From Chloroflexota bacterium (lineage in GTDB: Bacteria > Chloroflexota > Limnocylindria > Limnocylindrales > CSP1-4), in assembly GCA_021783095.1 (NCBI GenBank), contig JAJXUG010000012.1, positions 1 to 64,000 on the forward strand: a stretch of DNA of 64,000 nt. Reading direction: 5' to 3'. The number at the start of each line of letters is the position of its first letter. Positions within the stretch are counted from its first letter, which is position 1. The position numbers and the translations under genes were made by a program. Shown here piece by piece: positions 47,432-57,582 of this stretch. The notes under the pieces were generated by a model. The model made no database searches and was not told the origin of the DNA. It worked only from the letters and a program-made list of their open reading frames with translations.

Positions 47432-48466
47432 ATGACCGACATGCTGACCCCCGCCGAGCCCGTCAAGCTCACGCGCAAGGACTTCGTCTCGGAGCAGGAA
47501 GTCCGGTGGTGCCCCGGCTGCGGGGACTACTCGATCCTCGCCCAGACGCAGAAGGTGATGCCCGACTTCGGCGTGCCGAAGGAGAACATCGTCTTCATCT
47601 CCGGCATCGGGTGCTCCGGCCGGCTGCCGTACTACATGAACACGTACGGCTTCCACTCGATCCACGGCCGCGCGCCCACCCTGGCCACCGGCCTCAAGAC
47701 CGCGCGCCCCGACCTCATGGTCTGGGTGATCACGGGCGACGGCGACGCGCTGTCCATCGGCGGCAACCACTTCCTGCACTCGATGCGCCGGAACGTGGAC
47801 TTCACGATGATCATGCACAACAACCGGATCTACGGCCTGACGAAGGGCCAGACGTCGCCCACATCGGAGTTCGGCAAGCGGACCAAGTCCACGCCGATGG
47901 GCTCCGTGGACCGGCCGGTCATGCCGCTGACCCTGGCGCTCGCCGCCGAGGCAACGTTCGTCGCCCGGACCGTGGACACCCACACCGAGCACATGCAGCA
48001 CACCCTCGAGGCGGCGGGGCGCCACCGCGGCGCGTCGTACATCGAGGTGCTCCAGAACTGCAACATCTTCAACGACGGCGCCTGGCGCGAGTTCACCGAG
48101 CGCGACGTCCGCGATGACCGGATGCTCGTCCTCGAGCACGGGAAGCCGCTCATCTTCGGCAAGGACCGCGACAAGGGCATCCGCCTCAACGGGCTGCACC
48201 CCGAGGTGGTCACCATCGGCGAGGACGGCGTCACCGAGGCCGACCTGATGGTCCACGACCAGTACGCCGAGGACCCGTACGCGGCACTGATCCTGTCGCG
48301 CATGTTCTGGCCGGAGTACCCGGTCCCGGTGGGCATTCTGCGCCAGGTGGACCGGCCAACCCATTCGGACCTGGTGGACGAGCAGATCGCCCAGGCGATC
48401 GCCAAGTCCGGACCCGGCGACCTCGCCAAGGCTCTGCTCGCCGGCGAGACCTGGACGGTGGAGTGA
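47432..48466 (+). CDS. 2-oxoacid:ferredoxin oxidoreductase subunit beta (KorB-like)
   Basis: WCPGCGDYSILAQTQKVMPDFG; SGIGCSGRLPYYMNTYGFHSIHGRAPTLATGLKTARPDLMVWVITGDGDALSIGGNH. Confidence 0.95.
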   Translation: MTDMLTPAEPVKLTRKDFVSEQEVRWCPGCGDYSILAQTQKVMPDFGVPKENIVFISGIGCSGRLPYYMNTYGFHSIHGRAPTLATGLKTARPDLMVWVITGDGDALSIGGNHFLHSMRRNVDFTMIMHNNRIYGLTKGQTSPTSEFGKRTKSTPMGSVDRPVMPLTLALAAEATFVARTVDTHTEHMQHTLEAAGRHRGASYIEVLQNCNIFNDGAWREFTERDVRDDRMLVLEHGKPLIFGKDRDKGIRLNGLHPEVVTIGEDGVTEADLMVHDQYAEDPYAALILSRMFWPEYPVPVGILRQVDRPTHSDLVDEQIAQAIAKSGPGDLAKALLAGETWTVE

Positions 48467-48470
48467 CCTG

Positions 48471-48971
48471 ATGCTGTGCCCCGTCTGCCGCTTCGACAAC
48501 TTCGAGGGTGACGACAACTGCTCCAACTGCGGGGCGGACCTCGCCACCTCGGACATCCCCCAACCGGCGCAGGACTTCGGGGACACGATCCTGGGCGACC
48601 ACCTCGACCGGCTGGGAATGGGATCGCCCCAGACGGTCGACCCGCGCATGCCCGTCGCCGAGGCGATCCGCCAGATGCATGCGGCGAACACCGACTGCCT
48701 GCTGGTGACCGAGGGCGGCAAACTGGTCGGCATCTTCACGGACCGCGATGCTGTGGTGAAGGTGGCCGGCAAGCGCCAGGACGCATTCGACGTCCGTGAC
48801 TTCATGACGCCGGACCCGGTCGTCCTGCGCCATGACGACACGATCGCGGTCGCGATCCACAAGATGGCGATCGGCGAGTTCCGCCACATCCCCATCGTGG
48901 AGGACGGACGGCCGATCGGCGTGGTGGCCGCGGCAGACCTGTTCCGTCACCTGGTCGAATCGCTCGGGTGA
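48471..48971 (+). CDS. Zinc-ribbon plus CBS-domain pair protein
   Basis: MLCPVCRFDNFEGDDNCSNCGADL; TDCLLVTEGGKLVGIFTDRDAV; GEFRHIPIVEDGRPIGVVAAADLF. Confidence 0.9.
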   Translation: MLCPVCRFDNFEGDDNCSNCGADLATSDIPQPAQDFGDTILGDHLDRLGMGSPQTVDPRMPVAEAIRQMHAANTDCLLVTEGGKLVGIFTDRDAVVKVAGKRQDAFDVRDFMTPDPVVLRHDDTIAVAIHKMAIGEFRHIPIVEDGRPIGVVAAADLFRHLVESLG

Positions 48972-49363
48972 CAGCCCGCCCGGTTGCGACCGGGCCCAGG
49001 GTCGCGGTCCTCGCGGACGACCTGATCTGGGCGGCGCGCCTCTCCGAGATCGTCCGACGGGCGGGCGGCGAGCCCGTGCGCCTGGCCTCGGCGGCCCTGC
49101 TCCGGGCCGCGCTCGGCACGCTTGACGGGTGCGTGGTGGACCTCACCGCGCGCTCGTACGACGGCCTGATGGCCGTGAACATCGCCGCGATGGCGCACGT
49201 GCCCACTGTTGCCGTGGGGCAGCACGACGCAGCCGAGGAGCGGCGGGCCGCACGCGACGCGGGCGCCGCGCACGTCTACGCCTACCGGACGCTGTTCGAG
49301 CACGGCGATCGCGACCTCGGCGGGTGGGTGGCGGGGCTGCGCGGCGGGGAGGCGGGGCGATGA
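48968..49363 (+). CDS. Degenerate receiver-like (pseudo-receiver) protein
   Basis: VAVLADDLIWAARLSEIVRRAGGEPVRL ... GCVVDLTARSYDG; conserved Lys position not evident. Confidence 0.55.
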   Translation: MTARPVATGPRVAVLADDLIWAARLSEIVRRAGGEPVRLASAALLRAALGTLDGCVVDLTARSYDGLMAVNIAAMAHVPTVAVGQHDAAEERRAARDAGAAHVYAYRTLFEHGDRDLGGWVAGLRGGEAGR

Positions 49364-50550
49364 CCGGTTGTTCCGCGGCTCCGACCCTGACGATCCCCGC
49401 TGAGCGGTTCGCCAGGCGTCTCGCGATGGCGCGGACGGCCGCGGCCGATGCCGGGCTCGACGCTCTGCTGGTGGGCGTGGGCGCCGACCTTCGGTATCTG
49501 GCGGGGTATGCGGCGCTGCCCCTCGAGCGGCTGACGCTGCTCGTGGTGCCCGCGGCTCCCGGCTCGGCCCTTACGCTCATCGCACCACGACTCGAGGCCA
49601 CGCCGGCCCGGTCCTGCCCGGCGGCGACCAGCGGGGCCGTCACGGTCGCGACCTGGGAGGAGACCGAGGACCCGATGGCGCTCGTCGCGTCGGTCCTGGC
49701 CGCTGCGACGGGCCGGGCCGCCGACGAGCTCGAGGCCGTCGCCGTGTCCGACGGCATGCGCGCGGCGTTCGTGCTCGGCCTCCAGCGCGCCCTGCCGGCG
49801 GCGCGGTTCTCGCTCGCCTCGGCGGTGCTGCGCGGGCTTCGGATGCGCAAGGACAGCGATGAGGTTGGGCTGCTGCGCGCGGCGGCCCACGCCGCGGACC
49901 GCGTGGTCGCCGCGATCGCCGCCGGCCCGCTCATCGGCCGCACCGAGGCCGACGTGGCGCGCGAGGTCCGCGAGCGCCTCGTCGCCGAGGGCCACGAGCA
50001 GGCCGAGTTCTGGATCGTCGCCTCCGGGCCCAACAGCGCGTCGCCGCACCACGACGCCTCGGACCGCATCCTGCGGGCCGGCGAGCCGGTGGTCATCGAC
50101 ATCGGCGGGCAACTGGGCGGGTACGGCTCGGACATCACGCGGACGGTCTGGATCGACGGCGGGGATAGCGCCCGCGGCCCGCACCCCGACTTCGCGCGCC
50201 TGTACGGCGTGCTGCGCGACGCCCAGGCCGCGGCCACCGCCGCCGTCCGGCCCGGCATCGCTGCCGAGGCGATCGACGCGGTTGCGCGTGACGCGATCGC
50301 CGCTGCGGGCTTCGGCCCGAACTTCATCCACCGGACCGGGCACGGCATCGGGCTCGAGGGGCACGAGGATCCGTACATCGTGGCCGGGAACGCGGAGCCG
50401 CTCGATGGGGCGATGGCGTTCAGCGTGGAGCCCGGGATCTACCTCGAGGGGCGGTTCGGGGCTCGGATCGAGGACATCGTCGTGTGCGGGCCCGACGGCC
50501 CGGACGTCCTCAACGAGATGACCCGCGAGCTGCTGGTGGTTCGCGGGTAG
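49360..50550 (+). CDS. M24 family metallopeptidase (Xaa-Pro peptidase-like)
   Basis: VVIDIGGQLGGYGSDITRTVWI; FIHRTGHGIGLEGHEDPYIV; MAFSVEPGIYLEGRFGARIEDIVV. Confidence 0.92.
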   Translation: MTGCSAAPTLTIPAERFARRLAMARTAAADAGLDALLVGVGADLRYLAGYAALPLERLTLLVVPAAPGSALTLIAPRLEATPARSCPAATSGAVTVATWEETEDPMALVASVLAAATGRAADELEAVAVSDGMRAAFVLGLQRALPAARFSLASAVLRGLRMRKDSDEVGLLRAAAHAADRVVAAIAAGPLIGRTEADVAREVRERLVAEGHEQAEFWIVASGPNSASPHHDASDRILRAGEPVVIDIGGQLGGYGSDITRTVWIDGGDSARGPHPDFARLYGVLRDAQAAATAAVRPGIAAEAIDAVARDAIAAAGFGPNFIHRTGHGIGLEGHEDPYIVAGNAEPLDGAMAFSVEPGIYLEGRFGARIEDIVVCGPDGPDVLNEMTRELLVVRG

Positions 50551-50703
50551 GGGTAGGCACGTGCCGCAGAACGGGGGCCCGTCGGCGCTGGGCGCACCCG
50601 AGAGGTATCATCGCCGCACCGGTCGAGGAACCACGGCCGCCCGACACGAGCCCACGATGACGACTCCTCCCGCGCGGGCGCAGCGCCCGCGGAACGCGCG
50701 CCG

Positions 50704-51282
50704 ATGAGCAGGCGCAGCCGGCACGGCCGGCGACCGCAGGCGAGCGCGACCCCGCCGGAGCCCGAGTCGGAGGTCGTCGTCGACGGCCCGCGCGCCGCGA
50801 TCGCCACCGCCCCGCCCGCCGGCAGGCCTGTTGTGGAGGCCGGTGCGGCTGCTCGCGCAACGCCCCCGCCGGTGACGGCGCCTGCCCCGATCGAGCCTGC
50901 CGCAATCTCGGCCGCCCGGTCGGACTCCCCGAATGGCCGGGTCGTTCCCGCGGTCCGCGGCGATGCCGAGGCCCTCGCACCCGGGGATGGCGAGGCGCTG
51001 CGGACCACCTGCACGCAGGCCCAGCTCCGCCGGTTCATCAAGAGCCGCCCCTGGATCCCTTTGCACGAGCTGCGTCGCCGCTTCGGCATCTACGGCGGCG
51101 ATGATGACGTGACCCCCGTCCGCGTCGGCAATGGGACGATCTTCCTGGGCCTGCCAGGCACAGAGAGCCGGATGCTCGGCGAGCTGATCAGCGGCGGCGA
51201 CGTGGGCTACGAGCTGTCGCTTGACCCGGGCGCGCCGATCGTCGTCGGCGTCTACCCGATGCGCCCGGTGCCCCGCGGCTGA
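50704..51282 (+). CDS. Hypothetical protein with disordered N-terminus and conserved C-terminal globular part
   Basis: TCTQAQLRRFIKSRPWIPLHELRRRFGIYGGDDDVTPVRVGNGTIFLGLPGTESRMLGELI. Confidence 0.65.
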   Translation: MSRRSRHGRRPQASATPPEPESEVVVDGPRAAIATAPPAGRPVVEAGAAARATPPPVTAPAPIEPAAISAARSDSPNGRVVPAVRGDAEALAPGDGEALRTTCTQAQLRRFIKSRPWIPLHELRRRFGIYGGDDDVTPVRVGNGTIFLGLPGTESRMLGELISGGDVGYELSLDPGAPIVVGVYPMRPVPRG

Positions 51283-51381
51283 CGCCTCCAGCGCCGCTCC
51301 GCCTCGTCCGGCTCCTCCGACCGAGAGGCCAGGCGAGCGTCGGGGCCGGTGCAGATCGGGACGGCTCTCGCCGAGGACCCC

Positions 51382-51939
51382 TCAGCGGGCGACCCGCACG
51401 CCCTCGAGCGCGAGCAGCGCCGCCTTGAGGTCGAGCGCCGCCTCGACGCCGCCCCAGGCCGCCGCGCCGTAGCCGCCGAGCCTGCCGCCGGCGGCGATGA
51501 CCCGGTGGCAGGGGATGAGGAGCCCGACCGGGTTGCGGCTCACGGCACCGCCGGTGGCCCTTGCGGCGCCGGGGCGGCCGGCCCGGCGCGCCACCTCGCC
51601 GTAGCTTGCGGTGCTGCCGCGCGGGATCGACCGCACGACGCCCAGGATCAGCTGGTCCCAGGCCGGTCGGTCGCCGAGGTCGACGGGGAGCGCCGAGGCA
51701 TCAACCGCGCCCCCCGCGAGCATCGACGTGGCGGCCGAGGCGGCCTCCTGCGCGAGCGCCGAGGCCCGCGCGCCAGCATCGGCCGGCGCCACCACCAGCC
51801 CGCGCCGGGCCAGGTCTGCGAAGAACAGCTCGCGGGTGGAGAGCAGCGCAACGGCAGCCACGCCCCGCGAGGTCGCGGCAACCCGCACGGGCCCGAAGCC
51901 CGACGGCACCTCCGCGGTTACACACCATGCATAGAACAT
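51382..51939 (-). CDS. Methylated-DNA--[protein]-cysteine S-methyltransferase
   Basis: IPRGSTASYGEVARRAGRPGAARATGGAVSRNPVGLLIPCHRVIAAGGRLGGYG. Confidence 0.9.
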   Translation of the reverse strand: MFYAWCVTAEVPSGFGPVRVAATSRGVAAVALLSTRELFFADLARRGLVVAPADAGARASALAQEAASAATSMLAGGAVDASALPVDLGDRPAWDQLILGVVRSIPRGSTASYGEVARRAGRPGAARATGGAVSRNPVGLLIPCHRVIAAGGRLGGYGAAAWGGVEAALDLKAALLALEGVRVAR

Positions 51940-51994
51940 ATTCACGACTGGAAGTGTTGCACCGATGACCGAGTGCTGGCATGATGCGCGAGCC

Positions 51995-52218
51995 ATGTCG
52001 CACGCCATCTTCGCTTTCGACGCCAAGCGCAAGCCTTGGCGGTCCAGTCGAGAGACTCGGGCCCCGAGGCTCTGAGGGCGCGCGAGCGACGAACCCAGAA
52101 GCCTCCGGGACCGGAGGCGACGAAGGGGCCGCGGACACCACGATCGGTGCCGCGGCCTTTGTGATTCTTCGGACCTCCGGCACCGCGGGCCATCCCAGCG
52201 GAAAGGACCAGTCCGAAC
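51995..52218 (+). promoter_or_regulatory. Structured leader of the lysine operon (candidate attenuator / T-box-like)
   Basis: Hairpins at 52019-52044, 52052-52074, 52101-52118 and 52127-52157 (GGCCGCGG-CACC..GGTG-CCGCGGCC + TTT), then CCGGCACCGCGGG; 26-aa ORF 51995..52075 with Lys codons. Confidence 0.5.
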
Positions 52219-52977
52219 ATGCACCTCCTCCTCTACGGACCCGGACGGCTCGGCGGCGCCATCGCTGCCGCCGCGACCGCCCAGGGCTGGCGCGTCACCG
52301 CGATCGGCCGCCCGTCGGCCGACGCCACGCGCCCGGCCGCGCCGACCGCCGACGCAGTCGTGGACGCCTCCCTGAGCACGGCGCTCCCGGCCAATGTCGC
52401 CCATGCGCTCGCCGGCGGCAACCGGGCGTTCATTCTCGCCGCGACCGGCTGGGAGGCCGACCAGCCTCGCGTGAGGGCGATGCTCGCCGAGCACGACGCG
52501 ACCGCGGTCGTCGCCACCAACCTCTCGCTCGGCGCCGCGCTATTCCTGCGCCTCGCCGAGCGCGCCGCCGCCTGGTACGCGCGGGCCGGCGCCTTCGAGC
52601 CCTCCATCGTCGAGTGGCACCGCCGCGGCAAGGCGGACCGCCCGTCGGGCACCGCGCGTGCCATCGCCCGCCGGATCGTGGCGGCGGATCCGCGCTGGGC
52701 CGGACCCGACGAGGCGGGGGACGCGGGCGAGACCCGCCCCGCGCTCGAGGTCGCCGGCATCCGCGCCGGCGCTGCCCCGGGCTCGCACCTCGTGACCTTC
52801 GACGGCCCCGGCGAGTCGGTGGAGCTGCGGTTCACCGCAAGGGACCGGACGGCCTACGCCGATGGCGCCCTCGCCGCGGCCCGCTGGCTGACCGCGCGAA
52901 CCCGAGCCCCCGGCATCCACCCGTTCGACGCCGTCGTGGACGACCTCCTCGCGGCGCCCCTGCCCGTCCCCGCCTGA
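52219..52977 (+). CDS. dapB: 4-hydroxy-tetrahydrodipicolinate reductase (divergent DapB)
   Basis: LLYGPGRLGGAIAAAATAQGW; VEWHRRGKADRPSGTA signature. Confidence 0.87.
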   Translation: MHLLLYGPGRLGGAIAAAATAQGWRVTAIGRPSADATRPAAPTADAVVDASLSTALPANVAHALAGGNRAFILAATGWEADQPRVRAMLAEHDATAVVATNLSLGAALFLRLAERAAAWYARAGAFEPSIVEWHRRGKADRPSGTARAIARRIVAADPRWAGPDEAGDAGETRPALEVAGIRAGAAPGSHLVTFDGPGESVELRFTARDRTAYADGALAAARWLTARTRAPGIHPFDAVVDDLLAAPLPVPA

Positions 52978-53026
52978 CGCAAATTCGAAGCCGGCTTCAC
53001 CCGAACGACCACCCAAGGAGATCAAA

Positions 53027-54022
53027 ATGGCCCGCGTCACCCGCTCCGCGCACCAGACCACCCCCAGCCTCCGCGGTGCGATCACTGCGCTGGTGACCCC
53101 GTTCACCCCCGATGGCGCCCTCGACGAGACCGCCTACCGCCGCCTGGTCGCCTGGCAGGTGATGGCCGGCATCGACGGCCTCGTCCCGATGGGCACCACC
53201 GGCGAGTCGCCCACGCTCTCGGCAGCCGAGCGCGACCGCTGCATCCAGATCACCGTCGAGACCGTCGGCGAGCACCCGTCGCGGACCCGCATCCCGGTCA
53301 TCGCCGGCACCGGCTCCAACGACACCCGCAGTTCCATCGAGGCCACCCGGCGCGCTGCCGCCCTGGGCGCCGACGCCGCCCTTGTCGTCACGCCCTACTA
53401 CAACAAGCCCGACCAGCGGATGCTCGAGGCGCACTTCCGCGCGATCGCCGACGAGGGCGGCCTGCCGATCGTCGTGTACAACGTGCCCGGCCGGACCGGC
53501 GCCAACGTCGAGGCCGACACGTTCCTGCGCCTCGCCGAGCACCCGCGCGTCGTTGGCGTCAAGGAGGCCAGCGCCAACATCGAGCAGATCGCGGTGATCT
53601 GCCGCGACCGGCCGCGCGACGTGGCGGTGCTGTCGGGCGACGACGCGGCGACGCTCGCGGTCCTCGCGATGGGCGGCGACGGCGTGGTCTCCGTGGCCTC
53701 GAACGAGATCCCGGGCGAGATGAGCGCGCTGGTCCACGCCTGGCACACCGGCGACTGGGCCGAGGCTCGACGCCTGCACGACCGCTGGCTGCCGCTGATG
53801 CGGGCAAACTTCCAGGGCGGCCCGAACCCGGTCCCGGCCAAGGCGGCGATGTTCGCGATGCGCCTGCTCGACTGCGACGCCACCCGCCAGCCGCTGCTCC
53901 CGCTCGCCGACGCGCCGCGCGCACGCCTGACCGCCCTGCTGCGCTCGCTGGGGCTGGTGGACGGCGGCGGCCGCATGACCGAAGCCGGCGAGGCGACGAC
54001 GGCCGGCGAGGTGGCCGCGTGA
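53027..54022 (+). CDS. dapA: 4-hydroxy-tetrahydrodipicolinate synthase
   Basis: [63 protein letters not shown]. Confidence 0.95.
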   Translation: MARVTRSAHQTTPSLRGAITALVTPFTPDGALDETAYRRLVAWQVMAGIDGLVPMGTTGESPTLSAAERDRCIQITVETVGEHPSRTRIPVIAGTGSNDTRSSIEATRRAAALGADAALVVTPYYNKPDQRMLEAHFRAIADEGGLPIVVYNVPGRTGANVEADTFLRLAEHPRVVGVKEASANIEQIAVICRDRPRDVAVLSGDDAATLAVLAMGGDGVVSVASNEIPGEMSALVHAWHTGDWAEARRLHDRWLPLMRANFQGGPNPVPAKAAMFAMRLLDCDATRQPLLPLADAPRARLTALLRSLGLVDGGGRMTEAGEATTAGEVAA

Positions 54023-54858
54023 GGACGGCCATCGAGCCCGGTGCCGATCCCGCGCCCCCGCCGCTCGCCCCGATCCTCGCGGACCTCGACGCGGGCCGGC
54101 GGCGCGCCGCCGTCCCCGATCCGGGCGCACCGGGCGGCTGGCGCGCGGACCCCGAGGTCAAGGCGGCGATCCTCGCCTGCTTCCGCGACCGGACGCTCGC
54201 CTCGTGGGACCTCGGCGGCGCGCTCCAGTTCGCCGACCGCGTCGGGCTCCCGGTCAAGGCGCTCCTCGCCGGGCCCGAGTCGGCCGCCGCCGCCGAAGCC
54301 GGCCGAGCGTGGCGCATCGTCCCCGGCGGCTCGTCGGTCCGCGCCGGCGTCTACCTCGGCCCCGGCGTCGTGATCATGCCGCCCTCGTTCGTCAACGTGG
54401 GCGCGTGGATCGGCGAGGACACGATGGTCGACAGCCACGTGCTCGTCGGCTCCTGCGCCCAGATCGGCGCGCGCGTCCACCTCTCCGCGGGCGTGTCGAT
54501 CGGCGGCGTGCTGGAGCCCGCGGGCGCGCGGCCCGTCATCGTCGAGGACGGCGCGTTCATCGCCGCCGGCTGCGCGCTGCTCGAGGGCGTGCTCGTCGGC
54601 GCCGGCGCGGTCATCGGGGCGGGCACGATCCTCACCGGGACCTCGCGGGTTTACGATCTGGTCCGCGGCCGGGTGCTCGCGGGCACGCCGGACGCGCCGC
54701 TCGCGATCCCGCCGGGCGCCGTGGTGGTGCCCGGGACGCGGTCGCTGGGCGGGGACTTCGCGGCGGAGCACGGGCTGTCCGTGTCCGTTGCGCTGCTGGT
54801 CAAGGACCGCGATGCCGGGACCGACGCCCGGGTCGCCCTGGAGGACGCGCTTCGATGA
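54019..54858 (+). CDS. 2,3,4,5-tetrahydropyridine-2,6-dicarboxylate N-succinyltransferase-like (left-handed beta-helix)
   Basis: [70 protein letters not shown]. Confidence 0.9.
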   Translation: MRTAIEPGADPAPPPLAPILADLDAGRRRAAVPDPGAPGGWRADPEVKAAILACFRDRTLASWDLGGALQFADRVGLPVKALLAGPESAAAAEAGRAWRIVPGGSSVRAGVYLGPGVVIMPPSFVNVGAWIGEDTMVDSHVLVGSCAQIGARVHLSAGVSIGGVLEPAGARPVIVEDGAFIAAGCALLEGVLVGAGAVIGAGTILTGTSRVYDLVRGRVLAGTPDAPLAIPPGAVVVPGTRSLGGDFAAEHGLSVSVALLVKDRDAGTDARVALEDALR

Positions 54859-56204
54859 GCCTGGTCCGCGAGCCGGAGGGGTCGCCCGCGGGCGACGCCG
54901 CCCCGGCCCGCAACGAGGTCTTCCGCGACGGCCGTCTCGCCGGCCTCGCGCCCGAGGACCTCGCGGAGCGCTTCGGGACCCCGGCCTACGTGTACGACCT
55001 CGACGTCGTCAGCCGGCAGGTTGCCGGCCTTCGCGCCTGCCTGCCGACCCGCTTCGATCTCGCGTACGCGGTCAAGGCCAACCCGAGCCTCGCGGTCCTG
55101 CGGCACATCGCGAGCCTGGGTCTCGGTGCGGACGTGGCATCGGGCGGGGAGCTGCGGCACGTGATCCGCGCCGGCTTCGACCCGGCGCACGTGGTGATGA
55201 CCGGCCCGGGCAAGCGCGACGATGAGCTGGCAGCGGCGGTCGGCGCCGGTGTCCGCGTCGTGACGGTGGAGTCGGTGAGCGAGCTTCGACGCCTCGCGCG
55301 CATCGGGGAGGGCCTCGGACGGGTACAGCCCATCCTGCTCCGCGCCAACGCGACGGGCGCGGCGTCGATGGAGCGCGTGCGGATCATCGGTGACGAGGGC
55401 GTGGGCAAGTTCGGCATGGGGGCCCCGGACCTGCGGATCGCTGCGGCCGAGGCAGTCGCGTCGCGCTGGCTCGAGCCGATCGGCCTCCACGCCTTCGGTG
55501 CGTCGAACGTGACCGACGCTGCGGCGCTGGCGGCCCACGTGGAGGCGACGGTCGACGCCGCAGGTGCCCTCGCCGTGGACGCTGGGTTCGAGCTCCGGCT
55601 GGTCGACGCGGGCGGCGGGCTCGGCATCCCCTACGCGGAGCACGAGGCGGGGCTGGACCTCGTCGATCTGGGCCGCCGGCTCGCCGCGCTGTCGGACCGC
55701 ATGGACGACCGGGAGGCCACGCGCGGCACCCGCCTGCTGCTCGAGCCCGGCCGGTTCCTCGTCGGGTCCTCGGGCGCGTACCTCACCCGCGTGCTCGAGT
55801 GCAAGCAGGTGGGCCGAGGCCATGTCGTGATCGTGGACGGCGGGATCCACCACGTCCTGCGGCCCGCGCTGGTGGGGCAGGAGCACCGGGTGCGGGTGGT
55901 GACCGGGGCCGCGGCCGAGCCCAGCGCCGTGCCCGACGGACTCCCCGTGTCCATCGCCGGGCCGCTGTGCACCGGCCTCGACTTCTTCGCGCGCGAGGCG
56001 GTCCTGGCCCTGCCGGCCCCGGGCGACCTCGTCGCGGTCCTGGACCTGGGCGCGTACGGTGCCACGGAGTCGATGCCGCTGTTCCTCTCGCACCCGATGC
56101 CGCCCGAGGTCGCGGTCCGGGGCGGCGAGGTGTGGGTGGCGCGGCCGCGCGTGGACCCCGACGTCTGGCTGGGCTGGCAGGTCGGCGAGCCGGGCGGCGC
56201 ATGA
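54855..56204 (+). CDS. lysA: Diaminopimelate decarboxylase
   Basis: [81 protein letters not shown]. Confidence 0.95.
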   Translation: MSLVREPEGSPAGDAAPARNEVFRDGRLAGLAPEDLAERFGTPAYVYDLDVVSRQVAGLRACLPTRFDLAYAVKANPSLAVLRHIASLGLGADVASGGELRHVIRAGFDPAHVVMTGPGKRDDELAAAVGAGVRVVTVESVSELRRLARIGEGLGRVQPILLRANATGAASMERVRIIGDEGVGKFGMGAPDLRIAAAEAVASRWLEPIGLHAFGASNVTDAAALAAHVEATVDAAGALAVDAGFELRLVDAGGGLGIPYAEHEAGLDLVDLGRRLAALSDRMDDREATRGTRLLLEPGRFLVGSSGAYLTRVLECKQVGRGHVVIVDGGIHHVLRPALVGQEHRVRVVTGAAAEPSAVPDGLPVSIAGPLCTGLDFFAREAVLALPAPGDLVAVLDLGAYGATESMPLFLSHPMPPEVAVRGGEVWVARPRVDPDVWLGWQVGEPGGA

Positions 56205-56851
56205 CCGGGCAGGAGACGCTCACCGAGCCGACGCTCACCGCCCTGGCCCACCGCGCGCTCGGTCTGGTGACGTCGGGCCAGCGCCGGATCCTCGGGATCG
56301 CCGGTCCGCCGGGCTCGGGGAAGTCCACGCTGGCGGAGGCGATCTGCGCGGCGCTCGGCCCCGCGACGGCAGCCCTCGTCCCGATGGACGGGTTCCACCT
56401 CTCGAACGGGGAGCTCGTCCGCATCGGCCTCCGCGACCGCAAGGGCGCGCCGGAGACCTTCGACGCCGACGGCTACGTCGCGATGCTGCGGCATGTCCGC
56501 GCGTCCTTCAACGAGCGCGTCCTCGTGCCGTCGTTCGATCGCGACGCCGAGGCGGTGGTCCCCGGTGCCATCGAGGTGCCCGCGGGCGTGCCGCTGGTCG
56601 TGGCCGAGGGCAACTACCTGCTGCTTGACGAGGGGCCGTGGGCGGTGATCCGCGAGATCCTCGACGAGGCCTGGTACCTCCGCGCCGACGCCGGCCGCGT
56701 GCCGCGCCTGATCGCCCGCCATGTGGCGTTCGGCAAGCCGCCCGGGCCCGCCCGCGACTGGGTGCTGCGCAGCGACGAGGCGAACGCCGCCCGGATCGCG
56801 CCCTCCGAGGCCCGCGCGGATGTCGTCATCGAAGGCATGCCTCGGCTGTAG
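56201..56851 (+). CDS. Nucleoside/nucleotide kinase family protein (PRK/PanK-like P-loop)
   Basis: GIAGPPGSGKSTLAEAI; LVPMDGFHLSN; VVAEGNYLLLDEGPW. Confidence 0.88.
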   Translation: MTGQETLTEPTLTALAHRALGLVTSGQRRILGIAGPPGSGKSTLAEAICAALGPATAALVPMDGFHLSNGELVRIGLRDRKGAPETFDADGYVAMLRHVRASFNERVLVPSFDRDAEAVVPGAIEVPAGVPLVVAEGNYLLLDEGPWAVIREILDEAWYLRADAGRVPRLIARHVAFGKPPGPARDWVLRSDEANAARIAPSEARADVVIEGMPRL

Positions 56852-56928
56852 GCTGCGGGAACCCCGACTCGTTGCGGCCCGTCAGGGACCCGCTTGCCAG
56901 CCGCGCCGGATCCAGGGGGTCGAAATCC

Positions 56929-57483
56929 ATGCGTCAACGCGCCGGCCTTGCCCTCGTGGTCGTGATCCTGACCCTCGCAGGGTGCGGTGGATCGGCAGCC
57001 TCTCCGGGCACCACGCTCTCACCGTCGGCATCGCCGTTCACCTCGGTGGCGGAAGGCCAGTTCCGTCTCGACTTCCGACTCGCGAGGCTGTCGTGGGCGG
57101 CAGGCGACTCGATCACCGGCGACGCAGCCCTGTCCTCTGCGGGTCCGTCGCCGGTCGTCCTGTACGGTGCAGGCACGGGCATCATCGTGTTCGACTACGT
57201 TGAGGTGGGCGGGGAGCGCCGCGCGCCCGCGATCTCGACTGCCGACTGCGCCCCGCACGCCATCAGCGCCGCGACGCCGATCGTGGCGCCGCTGGGCACG
57301 ACCGGCGGTTACGACCTGTCCAATCCTGCCGGAGCGTGGGTGGAGAAGCTGACGGGCGCAGGGTCCATTCAGCTGCCGCCCGGGACGTGGGACGTGACTG
57401 CGCGGGCCGAGTTCTACGAAGGCGTCTGCGGCGGGCCGAACGACCACCTGGACGCCACGCTCCGAGTGCACGTCGGCACCTGA
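56929..57483 (+). CDS. Hypothetical lipoprotein
   Basis: [22 protein letters not shown] lipobox. Confidence 0.7.
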   Translation: MRQRAGLALVVVILTLAGCGGSAASPGTTLSPSASPFTSVAEGQFRLDFRLARLSWAAGDSITGDAALSSAGPSPVVLYGAGTGIIVFDYVEVGGERRAPAISTADCAPHAISAATPIVAPLGTTGGYDLSNPAGAWVEKLTGAGSIQLPPGTWDVTARAEFYEGVCGGPNDHLDATLRVHVGT

Positions 57484-57565
57484 CGCTCGGACCGAGCCCG
57501 TCGCGGCGAGGAGCCGGGGACAATCCCTGAGGTCCTCTCGAGGCGCTGGGGAGGCGATGGCGCGT

Positions 57566-57582
57566 ATACTCCCCAGTAGTAT
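57566..57582. promoter_or_regulatory. Candidate copper-responsive operator overlapping the copA start codon
   Basis: ATACTCCCCAGTAGTAT, perfect ATACT/AGTAT inverted repeat. Confidence 0.45.

Noticed and set aside
52101-52218. Definitive T-box call before dapB
   Set aside because: GGCACCGCGGG is suggestive but UGG is CGG here and no stem I/specifier architecture could be confirmed by eye; reported only as a hypothesis.
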